NCBI GenBank assembly: GCA_002383415.1
Contig: DFYU01000030.1
Span: 1-6,248, forward strand
Length of the DNA stretch: 6,248 bases
Source: Geobacter sp. UBA4074
GTDB taxonomy: Bacteria > Desulfobacterota > Desulfuromonadia > Geobacterales > Pseudopelobacteraceae
Reading direction: 5' to 3'
Positions 5,618 to 6,248 of the stretch are shown here, piece by piece (the stretch's first letter is position 1; every line of letters starts with the position of its first letter). The translations under genes were made by a program, and so were the position numbers. The notes under the pieces were generated by a model. The model was not told the origin of the DNA. It worked only from the letters and a program-made list of their open reading frames with translations, and did no database searches.

Positions 5618-6248
5618 TACCGGCCTATAACGCTGCAGCCACCCTCCGGCCGGTGGTTGAGGAGTGTCTGTTGCACGGTCTGCCCTTGGTGGTGGTCGAC
5701 GACGGTTCCCGAGACGGCACGGCCGCTGCCTTGGAGGGGTTAGCCGTTACCGTGCTGCATCATGATCGCAACCGCGGCAAAGGGGCTGCCCTGCGGACCG
5801 GTTTTGACTGGGCATTGGCAGATGGCTATACGGGCATCATCACACTGGATGCCGACGGGCAGCATGACCCGACTGCAATCCCCAGACTGGCGGCGGCAGC
5901 CGCTGCGGGACAGTTCGGTATCCTGCTGGCTTCCCGCCAGAGCCAGTTTGAACAGATGGCAGGTCTGCGCAAGCACTGGAACCGGTTCGGTGTCTGGTGT
6001 ATGCGCAAGCGGACCGGTTTTGAGATCAGCGACAGCCAGTCCGGCTTCCGTTACTACCGGACCGACCTGCTGCGTGCCGTTCAGCTGGAAAAGGACGGCT
6101 ATGACCTGGAGATGGAGCTGTTGATGAAATGCTGGCGGGCCGGTTTTCGTATCGGCTGCCTGCCGGTGCCGGCCCGAGTGGCCGACGGACGCGCCACCAG
6201 TCACTATCGGGCGGTGCGTGACACCTGGAATATCTGCATGACGTTTTT
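5599..6248 (+). CDS. Family 2 glycosyltransferase, dolichyl/undecaprenyl-phosphate sugar transferase-like (3' end outside window)
   Basis: An open frame of 216 codons that runs off the right edge. It begins with GTG at 5599, inside the end of the deacetylase gene, and reads at once into the GT-A fold: ILIPAYN (5-11), VVVDDGSRDGT (31-41), NRGKGAAL (58-65) for nucleotide-sugar binding, and the metal-binding LDADGQHDP (83-91). Further on are DSQSGFR (145-151) and GYDLEMELL (167-175), blocks typical of dolichyl-phosphate mannosyltransferase-like enzymes. Such enzymes move a sugar from a nucleotide donor to a polyprenyl phosphate or another lipid on the cytoplasmic side of the membrane. No membrane helix is seen in the visible part. 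The 19-base overlap with the deacetylase argues for a coupled pathway, for example transfer of an N-acetyl sugar to a lipid followed by deacetylation, as in the ArnC/ArnD pair (where ArnD removes a formyl group). Donor and acceptor are not deducible. Residues after 216 are unseen, so a fused C-terminal domain is possible. Confidence 0.9.
   Translation, partial: MADCILIPAYNAAATLRPVVEECLLHGLPLVVVDDGSRDGTAAALEGLAVTVLHHDRNRGKGAALRTGFDWALADGYTGIITLDADGQHDPTAIPRLAAAAAAGQFGILLASRQSQFEQMAGLRKHWNRFGVWCMRKRTGFEISDSQSGFRYYRTDLLRAVQLEKDGYDLEMELLMKCWRAGFRIGCLPVPARVADGRATSHYRAVRDTWNICMTF

Noticed and set aside
5762..6124. A 120-codon + strand ATG frame inside the glycosyltransferase region
   Set aside because: It is in a different frame from the unmistakable GT2 motifs. 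The real gene starts with GTG at 5599 and stays open to the window edge.
1..6248. CRISPR array or mobile-element ends, looked for because of the Cas6-like gene
   Set aside because: No regularly spaced direct repeats, terminal inverted repeats, transposase or integrase frames, or tRNA genes were seen. The short tandem CAGTTTCAGTTTCAG at 5560-5574 is coding sequence in the deacetylase gene.

Overview
The window reads as a compact, single-strand stretch of a GC-rich (roughly 60% by eye) Gram-negative chromosome. The SecF, RecJ and cation-efflux sequences and the tight packing suggest a deltaproteobacterium of the Geobacter/Pelobacter/Trichlorobacter type. That lineage call is an impression from the proteins, not a database result. 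All seven genes are on the + strand, almost end to end, and no stretch over 40 bases lacks a gene. The outer two genes are cut by the window edges.

Positions 1-1332: the end of secF (SecDF protein-export subunit), then a membrane-anchored TPR protein whose ribosome-binding site overlaps the secF stop. The block ends in a perfect 9-bp hairpin with a T-tract, which looks like a rho-independent terminator. It lies directly against the start of recJ and carries recJ's best Shine-Dalgarno in its loop and 3' arm.

Positions 1333-4730: a tightly coupled set of recJ (single-strand DNA 5'-3' exonuclease), a cation diffusion facilitator (11-base overlap with recJ) and a Cas6/RAMP-like protein (4-base gap). 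The last is the most unusual gene here: it resembles the CRISPR precursor-RNA endoribonuclease family, yet no CRISPR repeats or other cas genes are visible. The efflux protein aligns residue for residue with E. coli FieF/YiiP at its metal sites, except that the transport site is changed to all-acidic (E46, D50, D154, D158).

Positions 4727-6248: a consensus-like promoter (TTGACA, 18-base gap, TATTAA) begins at the end of the Cas6-like gene and reads into a NodB-type polysaccharide deacetylase, which overlaps by 19 bases a GTG-started family 2 glycosyltransferase running off the right edge. This appears to be the start of a separate envelope-sugar or glycolipid transcription unit. The predicted transcription start falls on or next to the deacetylase ATG, so the mRNA may be leaderless or nearly so.
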